From NCBI RefSeq assembly GCF_032118995.1, contig NC_092648.1, positions 20,364,450-20,428,449 of the forward strand: a DNA stretch of 64,000 bases, given 5' to 3'. Of this stretch, positions 24,767 through 36,900 are shown piece after piece. Each line of letters begins with the position of its first letter. Within the stretch, counting starts at the first letter, position 1. The stretch comes from Asterias amurensis. Taxonomy: Eukaryota; Echinodermata; Asteroidea; Forcipulatida; Asteriidae. Below the pieces are notes generated by a model. It did no database searches and was not told where the DNA came from. It saw only the letters and a list, made by a program, of their open reading frames with translations. The translations under genes and the position numbers were made by a program.

Positions 24767-25697
24767 GGGTAACAAGCTTTGCTAACTGCTCAAAAGACAA
24801 TTACAACTGCATATAGTAAACACAACATATTAAGTGCATGCACTGGTTGAATAGTGTCAAACTTTGTAAACGGTAGAGCCTACTCAGCCTTGCTCTGTTG
24901 ATGCTAGTATATATGTGCTACTCAAATTTCAATTACTTTTTGTTCTTGTGTTATATAGGGTGATGTCATGAAATGATATTTAAGTAACTAAGTTATGCCT
25001 TAGCCGGTGAGTAGAGGGCGAGTATAGAATCTTTGTATTTGACATTTTTCGAAAAAGGAAGGAAAATATCCACGAACTTTTCGAGCACAAAATAACCGCT
25101 GTAATGGGCGTGGCACTGGAAATCTAGTCCATAATAGCGTTATGATCGGACTGGTTCCAGGATCTATCCGTCTTTGAAACTGTGTTATTGGAATTCTGAA
25201 ATTTGTTTGAATCAAAATTTGTATCGCACATTTTTTAATGTCGGCTTGTTTGCCAGTGATCAGAGTAGGCCTAATCATTGAATCTCCTTGTGAACTGCAA
25301 TAAAGGCGCAAGTCGCGGCGTTATAGGCCATGGGACCACCTTGTTTCTCCAAAACAAACTATTGATGTCGAAGCTTGTTAATTGGCAAGAAAGCAAATGT
25401 GAAATCGTTTTTGATGACAATATTAATAACCACATGGAGTTTTCAGAAAGAAGCTAGAATTGCACTATGCATACTTTGGGGCTTTAGGCTATATTACCTC
25501 AAAATAGGGCCCGGAAATCATATAAGAAAAAAAAACCACTGTTTTGACTCATTGGCTTATTTTTCACTCGGAATGCATGTGTAGGCCATATGTGTAGGCC
25601 TGGAGCAGTAAAGGGGCATAATTTTTATTTACCGCGAGTTTTAAAGGATATGCTAAGATCTTACATTGAGTCCTTGCTCTATGATGTCACCCATTTT
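24767..25697 (+). other. Intergenic DNA after the asparaginase-like gene
   Basis: No gene or clear repeat recognised. A minus-strand frame at 25000-25311 (103 codons) matches nothing I know and has no splice or codon signal. Confidence 0.4.
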
Positions 25698-26207
25698 TTA
25701 AAGCCATTATACACTACTTTCGGGACAGGTTCACAGATTTACAACAGAAGGTAATGGTGAAAGACTTCTCTTGAAATATTATTTCATGAAATGCTTTACT
25801 TTTTGAGAAAACATTAAAACAATTATCAATTCTCAATATCGAAAATTACGGCTTTATTTTAAACACATGTCATGACACGGTGCGGAAACAAGGGTGGGTT
25901 TCCCGTTATTTTCTCCCGACTCCGTTAACCAATTGAACCAAAATTTTCACAGGTTTCTTACTTTTTATATTTAAGTTGTGATACACGAAGTGCCATAACT
26001 GTCCGCTCCGGACATTTTCGCATATGCAATCGTGTCCGGGCTATGCAAAAACCGTCCGGCGGACATGTAGGCAAACATGACTTTATGTCCGGGCGGACAC
26101 GGTTGCACATGCCAAACCGGAAGGCACTAAAAACTAACCTCTACAGCGGTTCGGAACTTTTCGTGAGCTCTCGGAACATTCCGGCACGGTTCGCGACGAT
26201 CCCCCCA

Positions 26208-27390
26208 CGCAGCAGGTTTGGGGAGTTGTTACATAAGAGTGGACTAACCACTGGGACTTGGTTGTTTATATTTTCATGTTTAAAAGATGCAAGCACTGCT
26301 TCAGACCTCTTTATTCAAGTACATTTGTAGCAGCAGGTTTGGGGAGTTGTTACATAAGAGTGGACTAACCACTGGGACCTGGTTGTTTATATTTTTATGT
26401 TTAAAAGATGCAAGTACTGCTTCAGATCGACCTCTATATTAAAGTACATTTGTAGCATCAGATTTGGGGAGTTGTTACATAAGAGTGGACTAACCATTGG
26501 GACTTGGTTGTTTATATTTTCATGTTTAAAAGATGCAAGCACTGCTTCAGACCTCTTTATTCAAGTACATTTGTAGCAGCAGGTTTGGGGAGTTGTTACA
26601 TAAGAGTGGACTAACCACTGGGACCTGGTTGTTTATATTTTTATGTTTAAAAGATGCAAGCACTGCTTCAGACCTCTTTATTCAAGTACATTTGTAGCAT
26701 CAGGTTTGGGGAGTTGTACATAAGAGTGGACTATATAACCACTGGGACCTGGTTGTTTATATTTTCATGTTTAAAAGATGCAAGTACTGCTTCCGGCAGA
26801 CCTCTTTATTCAAGTACATTTGTAGCAGCAGGTTTGGGGAGTTGTTACACAAGAGTGGACTAACCATTGGGACCTGGTTGTTTATATTTTCATGTTTAAA
26901 AGATGCAAGTACTGCTTCAGACCTCTATATTAAAGGAACACGTTGCCTTGGATCGGTCGAGTTGGTCTTTGAAAAGCGTTCGTAACCGTTTTTTATAAAA
27001 CGCATGTTTAGAAAGATGTTGTAAAAGTAGAATACAATGATCCACACAAACATGCCTCGAAATTGCACGGTTTTCCTTTTACCTCGTCGACTAACAAGGT
27101 CGGCCATTTACGGGAGTCAAGTTTTTGACTCCTACATGTATAAATGGCCGACCGTGTTAGTCGACGAGGTAAAAGGAAAACCGTGCAATTTCGAGGCATG
27201 TTTGTGTGGATTATTGTATTCTACTTTTACATCTTTCCAACCTTATGCATTTTATAAAAAACGGTTACGAACGCTTTTCAAAGACCAACTCGTCCGATCC
27301 AAGGCAACGTGTTCCTTTTAAGTACATTTGTAGCAGCAGGTTTGGGGAGTTGTTACATAAGAGTGGACTAACCACTAGGACCTGGTTGTT
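26208..27390 (+). repeat. 121-bp satellite, about 7 copies, interrupted by a MITE
   Basis: The unit begins agcaggtttggggagttg and includes cataagagtggactaacca, ggttgtttatattttcatg and gcaagtactgcttcagacc; period 121-125 bp. Copies run 26208-26930 and resume at 27318-27390 after the C-type MITE. Confidence 0.88.
26934..27316. mobile_element. MITE family C, near-complete palindrome in the satellite
   Basis: It begins AGGAACACGTTGCCTTGG and ends CCAAGGCAACGTGTTCCT, with TTAA on both sides (26930-26933; 27318-27321 after one extra T). The arms are inverted almost to the centre (ggccattta ... taaatggcc). Other copies lie at 59394-59767 and 59772-59913. Confidence 0.88.
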
Positions 27391-27900
27391 ACGCTCGGGT
27401 ATTCTCCGATGGGCCGAACCGCTTTGGAGTTTAGTATTTAGTGCCTTCCTTATATTGCATATGCAATAATGTCCTCCGAATAGTATTGCATAGGGGACAC
27501 AATTGCGTGCGACATGGGCCTTTGGACACTACTGTTTATTTTGCGCACTTGCCATGTCGAAGTGAAACGGCAGCAGGGCGAGCACTGTTTGAAACAACTT
27601 CGGAATTTGGCACGGCCAAAAATAAATAAATCTGGGTTTGAAGGCGCGCGTACATTTTGATTTTATAGCGAGGCCAACCTTTTCCTCGTCCCTCGGTTTG
27701 TTAAGCGTCAATATCATATGGGGACGAACTTGCTGCTATCCATAGTAACGAGGTTGATGTTGGGCCAGACACGATTGGCAACCAGACGACTTTCCACATG
27801 TCTTGATGGCAAATTATTATGGGAACCATGTGATAAGGTAATTTGCACATTGTACACGTCGACTTCTGCAAACTCCGACAAGTTTTGTGTAAAAACGAAG

Positions 27901-30900
27901 ATGGAAAAGGTGACTTTGTTGGCCCTTTTGGCCGTATTTATAGTGTTTGCCGAAGCCAATGTGGTAGAAATTACTGATGAAAACTGGAGAACTATAATGG
28001 AGGGAGAATGGATGTTAAAATTGTAAGTTTTTAAAAGTAAAAAAAAAAACGATTTGTGCATCATGTCAAGAATACATGAAAAGCAAAAGGTCAGTTCAGG
28101 ATGTAATTTATTAAAGATAAGGTACAAGTTTGGTAATTACTCAAAACACTTAACTTAAAAACTGACTAGGTAACGAGCATTGGAGAGCTTTGATAGTATA
28201 AAACATTGTGGGATATGACTCCCTCTGAAGTAACGTAGTTTTTGAGAAAGAGGTAGTTTTCACTACAACAAATGAACAATACAAAAATAAATAATAAAAG
28301 ACTTCAGTTTTTCGAGCTAGAACTTGGAAGTCTTTTATTATTTATTCCTATCTGAAGAAAGCACACAAATTCGTCCAACCAACAAGGGTGTTTTTTCTGT
28401 CATCATTTTCTCGCAACTTCGATGACAGATTGAGCCCAAATTTTCACAGGTTTGTTATTTTATGCTTATGTTGGGATACACCAAGTGAGGAGACTGGTCT
28501 TTGACAATTCCCAAACGTGATAATTTATTTGTTGATTACTACGATTGATAAGCGCCCCAGTTACTGGGTCTATCCCTAACCAGACCTGAGTGTGGATGAG
28601 TGTGGCCGAGCAGTTTAAAGAGCTACCAAACTCAAGCTCTGGTGTATCTGATAAGACGGTAGCCCACCTTGTTGAGCTGTTAATGGCTCCGCTTTTAACA
28701 TCGGTCTCATCACTGTCACCATTACAGCCCACCTTCGATACATGTCTTAAACGCTAAGTTTTCAAAGGTCGCAAAATGCGTGGTAGTTTGATTGCAAATT
28801 TCTCCCATTTAAAAAAGATTTTAAAAAATCGGTCCATGCCAATCCACGTTCATATCCTTGGCCCCAGCATGTCTGATATTAAAATCTTTCTAGGTTCTTG
28901 CGTAGCTTCAATTCAATAACTGTAACGCTATGGCTACTTTCAAACACCCAAGCTGAACTACCGGAGCGTTACAATTATTCATTAAAACTAAAACTAAAAC
29001 TAAAACTTTACAGACTAGCAAAAATCGTACTTTTGTTTGGCTATTTTTTTCAAAAGTGTTGAACACTTTAAATGATACCCAAAAACACAATTGTATTGTG
29101 AGTGTTACTGTTGCACAACTGTCATTATCACAAAATTTAATGATTTTGTGTATTAACTGCCTAGTAGTAGGCAACCCAGTAGGCAATACAAATCTTATTT
29201 AAATATAACAATTAAAGTATTTGTATAAACAAAATAATTGGGCTATCTATGGTGGCCCTGAAGGGACATCGCATATCGCAAACGTGTGCGCATACGTATG
29301 CAATGTCGTGAAACAATTCGCAAATATGTGCGCACACGAATGCAATGTCGTGAAACAATTCGCGAATATGTGCGCACACGTATGCAATGTCGTGAAACAA
29401 ATCGCAAATATGTGCGCACACGTATGCAATGTCGTGAAACAATTTGCGAATATGTGCGCACACGTATGCAATGTCGTGAAACAATTCGCGAATATGTGCG
29501 CACACGTCTGCGAATATTATTTGCGATGTCGTGAATTTTATTGCATACCATGTTGCATACCTTTGAATAAAATGTCTAATGATCTGGGGGGTTTCTTTCC
29601 AACAGTGAGATAAGCGGTAGTCATTGCAGCAGTAGTCTTTGTTGTGAGGCAAGCGAGGCGTGTGGTCGTCCTTGACCTGGTGCCAAGTTCCTGGGTATAC
29701 ACATGCTTTACAGAGGGAGCCTGCTGTAGCGCCACAGTACTCCCTAGATCGGTAACAAATTATCCACAACTATGACATCCTAATGGTATGCAACATGGTA
29801 TGCAATAAAATTCACGACATTGCAAAACAAATCGCACTCGTGTGCGCACATATTCACGATTTGGTTCACGAAATTGCATACGTGTGCGCACATATTCGCG
29901 ATTTGTTTCACGACATTGCATACGTGTGCGCACATATTCGCGATTTGTTTCACGACATTGCATACGTGTGCGCACATATTCGCGAATTGTTTCACGACAT
30001 TGCATACGTGTGCGCACATATTCGCGATTTGTTTCACGACATTGCATACGTGTGCGCACATATTCGCGAATTGTTTCACGACATTGCATACGTGTGCGCA
30101 CATATTCGCGAATTGTTTCACGATATTGTATACGTGTGCGCATATATTCGCGATTTGTTTCACGACATTGCATACGTGTGCGCACACGTTTGCGTTATGC
30201 GATGTCCCTTCGGGGCCACCATAGCTATCTCACCTCTAATTTGTGTGGGTAAGTTGGATTTTAATCTAGGAGATTGAACTTCATTTGCACTTACCAAAAA
30301 AACAATTACTGCTTTACACAGTGACAATTACACCTCTAATATAGTTTTTGAAAGCAACATTTTGTATTGATGAAACACCAACGGGACCAACCCATTTTGT
30401 TGGTGGACAATGGAGGACTAGGAGTGCATTATTTCGCTTGGATTTATTTATTATTTCTAGAAAATAGAATTAGCTGATTGCAAACAAGTTATCAACCAAA
30501 TGGAACGATGGTATAAATTATTACTCACTATAAATGCAAAAAAATAGTTAATGGTCTGGCATTTTGGCCCTAGCACAGACTTATCATTTTTTATTATTTC
30601 TTGTTTACACAGCTATGCCCCATGGTGTCCAGCTTGCAAGTCCGTAGCTCCAGTGTGGTCAACCTTCTCAGTTGATAGTAGAAGCCTCAATATCCAAGTG
30701 GGTGAAGTGGACGTGAGTTCTTCACCGGGACTCAGCGGTCGATTCATGGTCACCTCATTGCCGACCTTTTATCAGTGAGTACATTAACTGTTATTTATAT
30801 AAGTAGGATTTGAAACTTTGCATGGTAGGATTAGACCATCAGGTACCGCCACCAGTATTCTCAAAGACTTTGGCTGGAACTTGCTAGAAATTGGACTAAC

Positions 30901-33900
30901 AATGTTCTATAAACTTGTCAATATCTTAGTTGAAATCCCTCTTCAAGACTTTCCACAGCATTTGATGGAATTGACCCTCAAGAATACTTGACCCTCCAGA
31001 ATACACAATCGCCAATTCCATCAAACTCGTCACTCATCTAAAATCTACAGCAGCAGTTTTTTTCCTGACACCATCAAGGACTGGAATGTCTTACCCTGTA
31101 GTGTGATTTCCAGCAACTCATTAGACATCTTCAAAGACATTCTCAATGAACACTTCAAAAACAAACTGGTGTGTCTTTAGAATTGTTTTTACCGGCCCAG
31201 TAATACAGATACAGATTACGATATTAGTTGAGGTTTGTAGTAGCATCATGTGTAAATCTCTTTTGAGTAGTGGTGGAACCACCAGTTTTTTTCAGAACCA
31301 GCATTACTCAAAAGATATTTACACATGGTGCTACCACAATCCTCGCTGTACTCTTATAATGCCATTAGTGGTAACATTAATGCTTACAGCAGGGCTCCAA
31401 GATAACACTTAAAGGCAGTGGACACTATTGGTAATTACTCAAAATAATTATTAGCATAAAACCCTACTTGGTGACGAGTAATGGGGAGAGGTTGATGGTA
31501 TAAAACATTGTGAGAAACGGCTCCCTCTGAAGTGCCATAGTTTTTGAGAAAGAAGTAATTTTCCATGAATTTGATTTCGAGACCTCAGATTTAGAACTTG
31601 AGGTCTCGAAATCAACCATCTAAACGCACACAACTTCGTGTGACAAGGGTGTTTTTTCTTTCATTTTTATCTCGCAAGTTCGATGACCGATTGAGCTCAA
31701 ATTTCCACAGGTTTGTTATTTTATGCATATGTTGAGATACACCAACTGTGAAGGCTAGTCTTTGACAATGACCAATTGTGTCCACTGCCTTTAATGGCAG
31801 GGCCGGAGGACAAACACTGTGGTCTTTTGTTTTTAAATTGCTTAATAATACATTACTGTGTGAAAAACTGTGTGCCTTTCCCTAAAAAATCATATTAATG
31901 CCAATGATGAATTTCTATTCTGGGCCCTAGCTTCTTAAGCACAAAAACTAGTTTAGCACAACAAAACTATGTCACCAGACAAAGGTCAGAATGAATACCA
32001 TTTCACATAAAGTATGTGTGACTGTATGATTGCTTTGCAAAAAACCTGAAGGTCAAATTGTCCTTTAAGCAGCTCTATGAAATTGGGCCCTGGTCATAGC
32101 CATGGTCTAAATGGGATTGTTTACAAATGCAAGAGCAATTTTTAAGCAAATAAGAGCTAAGTATTATTTTATTTGGAATCTAAGACTGAACCTATGAAAC
32201 GCCTTCTGTTTTTGCCAAACCTAGAAATCTTTTTCTTGTACTTCTTACAACTGGGTCTACTGACCAAACTAGCCTCTTAACCTCAAGTCATCCATGGTCC
32301 ATCTCATTAGTGTTGCTTGAATTTAATACTGCACCCCAATAACAACTGGCTTAAAGGCAGTGGACACTATCGGTAATTACTCAAAATAATTACTAGCATA
32401 AAACCTTACTTGGTAACGCGTAATGGGGAGAGGTTGATAGTATAGTGCATTGTGAGAAACAGCTCCCTCTGAAGTGGAGTAGTTTTCGAGAAAGAAGTAA
32501 TTTGCCACGAATTTTTATTTTGAGACCGCAGATTTAGAATTCGAGGTCTCGAAATCAAGCATCTGAAAGCACTCAACTACAATGTATGTGACAAGGGTGT
32601 TTTTTCGTTCATTATTATCTTGCAACTTCAATGACCGATTGAGCTCAAATTTTCACAGGTTTGTTATTTTATGCATATGTTGAGACACCAAGTGAGAAGA
32701 CTGGTCTTTGACAATAACCAATAGTGTCCAGGGCTTTAATTCTATAGCATTCGGATATTCATTTACCAAAGAGAGGAGTATTTTGTATAGACAGCTTTTG
32801 GACAGAAGTAAGGAGAAATAGGAGGGAGACTGCTTTCAAGTCTATTTGTATTTCCTACAAATGTAATCAAGTCTATTGGTATTTCCTACAGTGTCCGTAA
32901 TGGGGAGTTTAGAATCTACAGTGGATCCCGTAATTTGAATGACTTTTTGGAATACATTGAGATGGAGCGATATACTGAGCTTACACCTGTATCACCCTGG
33001 AAGGCACCTGACTCCATCTTGTAAGTAGAAGGATTTAAATCTTTGTGTAGACCTTATTGCAAATACTCGGTACGCGTGTGTTAGGCGTGGAATGAGGTAA
33101 ACACTGTACTAGCTAGTGATCAAGTTTGATTGCTAGCTAGACCAGCATGCACCTCATTTATCAGTTAGCGCTTGCGCAATGGGTATTTGCGAAAAGGTCT
33201 ATGGTGGGAGTATAGTTTGGCGAGGTTTGCGGCAGCATTATGTGTAAGTTAAAAAATAATTTGATAATAAATGTTATTATTTTAAAAGTCCCTTTTGAGT
33301 AGTGTTGGTTCTAAATAGAGTCAGTTGTTGACAACTCAAAAGAGATTTTCACATGGTGGTACCGCAAACCTCACTTAAATTGTAAGTAGATTAGTTGAAA
33401 CCAACAGTGTTTTCATGTACCATATGACGAACATTGTGAGTGTCTGTTTTCAGATTCAAACTAGCTTCCTTTTTAAAGCCATTATACACTTTCGGAACAG
33501 AAACAAAAATAAAAGTTCACAGACTTACAAATAACTTATAGGGCTTACAGAAGGTAATGGTGAAAGACTTCTCTTGAAATATTATTCCATGAAATGCTTT
33601 ACTTTTTGAGAAAACATTAAAACAATATCAATTCTCGATATCGAGAATTACGGATTTACTGTAAACACATGTCATGACATGGCAAAACGTCTCCCGACTT
33701 TGATGACCGATTGAGCCTAAATTTTCACAGGTTTGTTATTTTATATATAAGATGTGGTACACAAAGTGTGGGCCTTTGGACAATACAGTTTACCGAAAGT
33801 GTCCAATGGCTTTAAAATAGTTTTTTTTTTTTTTTTTTTCAAAGTGCTAATTTTATAGACACATCAACAAAGAAAGATATAATTCAAGTCCTTTGTTGAA

Positions 33901-36900
33901 GTTTCAGCTGAACATGGTTTGTACTTGCCGAGAACAAATAATGTCACTGTATTTACTCACTAATGTCAAATCCTTCCACGTTTAACAAGGTCCACATCTC
34001 TTGGCACAGTAATCCCTAATGGACACCAACCCTCAGAATGTATTGAGAATCATTCTCAGATTTAACTGTTTTGAGGTGTAAAATTATCCAAACTGTATTA
34101 CTTCAAAGGGAATCCTTTTTTTCAAAATAGTTTATACTGTCAAGAGTTGACCAAGTAAGTTTTGATGGCAGTAATTTTTGGAACTACCAATCTATGACCA
34201 AACCTTTTAGAGGCACTGGACACTATTGGTAATTTACTCAAAATAATTGTTAGCATAACAACTTAATTGGTATTGAGCGATAGAGAGCTGTTGATAGCTC
34301 AAAATATTTTGAGAATTGACTCCCTTAGGAAAAAACCCATAGTTTTTGGTTGGGGAAAGAGGTAATTTCTCACTCAAAAGCTTTTTATTATGCATCTTAA
34401 AGCACACAAAGTAATGCAACAATGGCGTTCTTTCTTTCATTCTCTAGCAAATTTGATGACCAAATGTACCAAAACTTTCGCAGGTTTGTTATTTTACGCA
34501 CATGTTGGGGTACATCACGCGAGAATGCTGGTCTTTGACAATTACCAAATGTGTCCACTGTCTTTAAGAAACACCAAAATTAATTTTGAAGACAAAGGAG
34601 TCGATGACTTCTCTTGTACAACTTATAGCAAAATGCATCAGTTGCTGCTCACTAATCATCTTTTGATACTCAATAGTAGCAATCAATCCAAATACGCTAT
34701 GCAAAATTGCTTGACAAAATCATTCCCAGTTTTGTAATTTTTCAGAAATGGGCTAACTTAAAAGTATTCTCAGGCTATTCAAATAAGTCAAAAAGTCCAA
34801 GTATATGGATATGTGTTTGTTGGACTGACATCAAAAATATATTTGTATTTCCAATTACAGCATGACCATTGTGTCATCCATCTTCAGAGTGTCTATGCAA
34901 GTCAGGGTAAGTTGATCTGTACTTCTGGTTACTAAAAATGTAGCATTTTTGGGTTGGAAAATGTATTTTTATATTTGAACTATTTATTGATACATGTATA
35001 TATACTTATCACCTGGCTAAGTTACCAGGCAATTTAACCCTAACTCTGTTGAGCGATTTACTAGGATCGTTGGTCAAAACCAGAGTGGATGATATTTAAT
35101 TGTCAGACAGTAGGAGGGCAACGCGTCCTATTTAGTTGCATTCACCACACTGTACCATATTGCAGGCTGGCATAGTTTATTTATTATTAACAACCACAGT
35201 GGATAGTATACATACATGGAGTGGCTCAGAGTGGAATGGGAGGAATATTATCGCAAGGTAAAATTTTGATTGTTCCATTTCACGAGGGGAAGCCGAGTGA
35301 AATGGAACAGTCAAAATTTTACCGAGCGATAATATTCCTTCCATTCCACGAATTAAAGCCACTCAATATTTGTTTTCTACAACTGATATATAGATCCTTG
35401 TCACTTGATGTATTTTAAAAGTGTAACATTATGAAAAATCTGTTTGTTTGTAAACCAAAAATCATATAGCGCCGCCAGTGCACAAATTTAATAGCAATCG
35501 GATCACAACCTTTTGCACAGGTGCTCCTTTGTTGTTTTAGCAGCGGCGCGGAGGCGCTGTACTGCTCAAAAACATTGGGAACAAGGATGATCCTAACTGT
35601 TGAATGGGAAATGCTATTCCCCATCCTGGGCGAATAGTTTTTTTTTTTTCCGACGGTGCGGATGGGAGTAATAGTGAATGTCACGTGAAGTAAGTTCCAC
35701 CAATCAAATGACAAGGATCTGTATGTCAGTTATATAATATATGATATTGAATTGTCAGACAGTTTGACGGTTAATCGAATGAAAGCGTTTCTTGAGAAGA
35801 TATTGAGCTCCTACATTAGATAACTTTATAAATCAATTTATCCAGAGTAATTTTTTCCTTTGAATTTGCAGAGTTTTCATTTGACAATGACGACAGATTA
35901 TGGTTTCCCTGCATGGAGTGTGTACGTCTTCTTTGCTGTCTGCACAGTACTGATGGGTCTAACTCTTGGAATGGTAAGAGGGAACATTTTCTTTCATTTG
36001 AAGATGGACTGAACGTTGATATCTGGGCCCAGGTTCATAGAGCTGCAAAGTAGCTAAGAACAACAAAGTTATGCTTGCAAGAATAAGGTGACCAGCCAAG
36101 TTACACATACAATTAGTGACTGGTATCCTGCTCATTTCTGCTGTAGAAAACTGTAAAAAAATGTTTTCTCCTTAATCAGTGCTATGAAGTTGTGAACATG
36201 GTTGACTGGAACACTTCTAATAGTGGTGATTTGCAGTGCCGTGTCAAACATATTCAGTTTTGGAGAATTTGGGGCTAATTGAAAATGCAATTAATATTTT
36301 TGTTGGCTTTTCATAAACAATCTTTAAGTTGACAATTTGTCCACTGTTCAATGTTTACAAGATGTACGGACACGTTGTTTGTTGAACTAACAGTAGACAT
36401 TCAGTATACTGCCATCATTTCTGATAGCAATCATGACTACCAAGTCTGTTGTTCATGAAGAAAGGGACCATGGCCAAGTTTCATAACAACTGTGAGCACA
36501 AAACTTGACCACGGTTGGTGAGCAGAAATAACTGTCTGAATTGTCTTAAAAGTGTACATTAAAGCGTTTTGTGCCCCAGTACATTTTTTTTGGATTTATG
36601 CTCATTTGTTTCTGCGCAACAGTTTTATGAAATTTGGCCCAGACTATTTGTTTCCTTCTAGCCTCAGTTTGGTATTACATAGGTTTGAATGGGAGAACGT
36701 CACCGTTAAACAGAGGACTATTTGCAAATGCCTTTGATGGTTGTAGTTATTTTTTAGTCTTGATATGTAAACATCTTTGTGTCTAGCTGCACAATAGACT
36801 GATCCAGTAGCTCATGTGAGCAAGAACACTGGAGCCTTTCCAATGCCTTTCTGCACAACTCTGCCGCCCACGCCAAGATACGCGTACGCATGTGTACCTT

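Larger units (their letters stand above)
25993..27515 (+). mobile_element. R-type GCATATGC-rich element carrying a satellite array
   Basis: The left flank holds ctgtccgctccggacattttcgcatatgcaatcgtgtccgg in pieces shared with the R copies at 58072, 60040 and 62278 (first ~35 bases missing); the right flank holds ttgcatatgcaataatgtcc and gcgtgcgacat. The middle differs from the other copies and is filled by a tandem array plus a MITE. Confidence 0.65.
25698..27563 (+). mobile_element. MITE family B copy split by nested repeats
   Basis: The left part (25698 to about 25992) starts TTAAAGCCATTATACACT and matches the intact copy at 33473-33815 up to acacgaagtg. The family sequence resumes at 27516 with gggcctttggaca, exactly the next block in the intact copy. 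About 1.5 kb (R-type element, 121-bp satellite and C-type MITE) therefore lies inside it. Confidence 0.7.

Noticed and set aside
27718-27900. In-frame upstream ATG for TMX1
   Set aside because: It would bury the signal peptide 61 residues inside the protein; the ATG at 27901 gives a standard TMX1 N-terminus.
29212-30277. Long overlapping open frames on both strands (130-185 codons)
   Set aside because: They translate the 42-bp tandem units of the foldback element; frames stay open because the period is a multiple of three.
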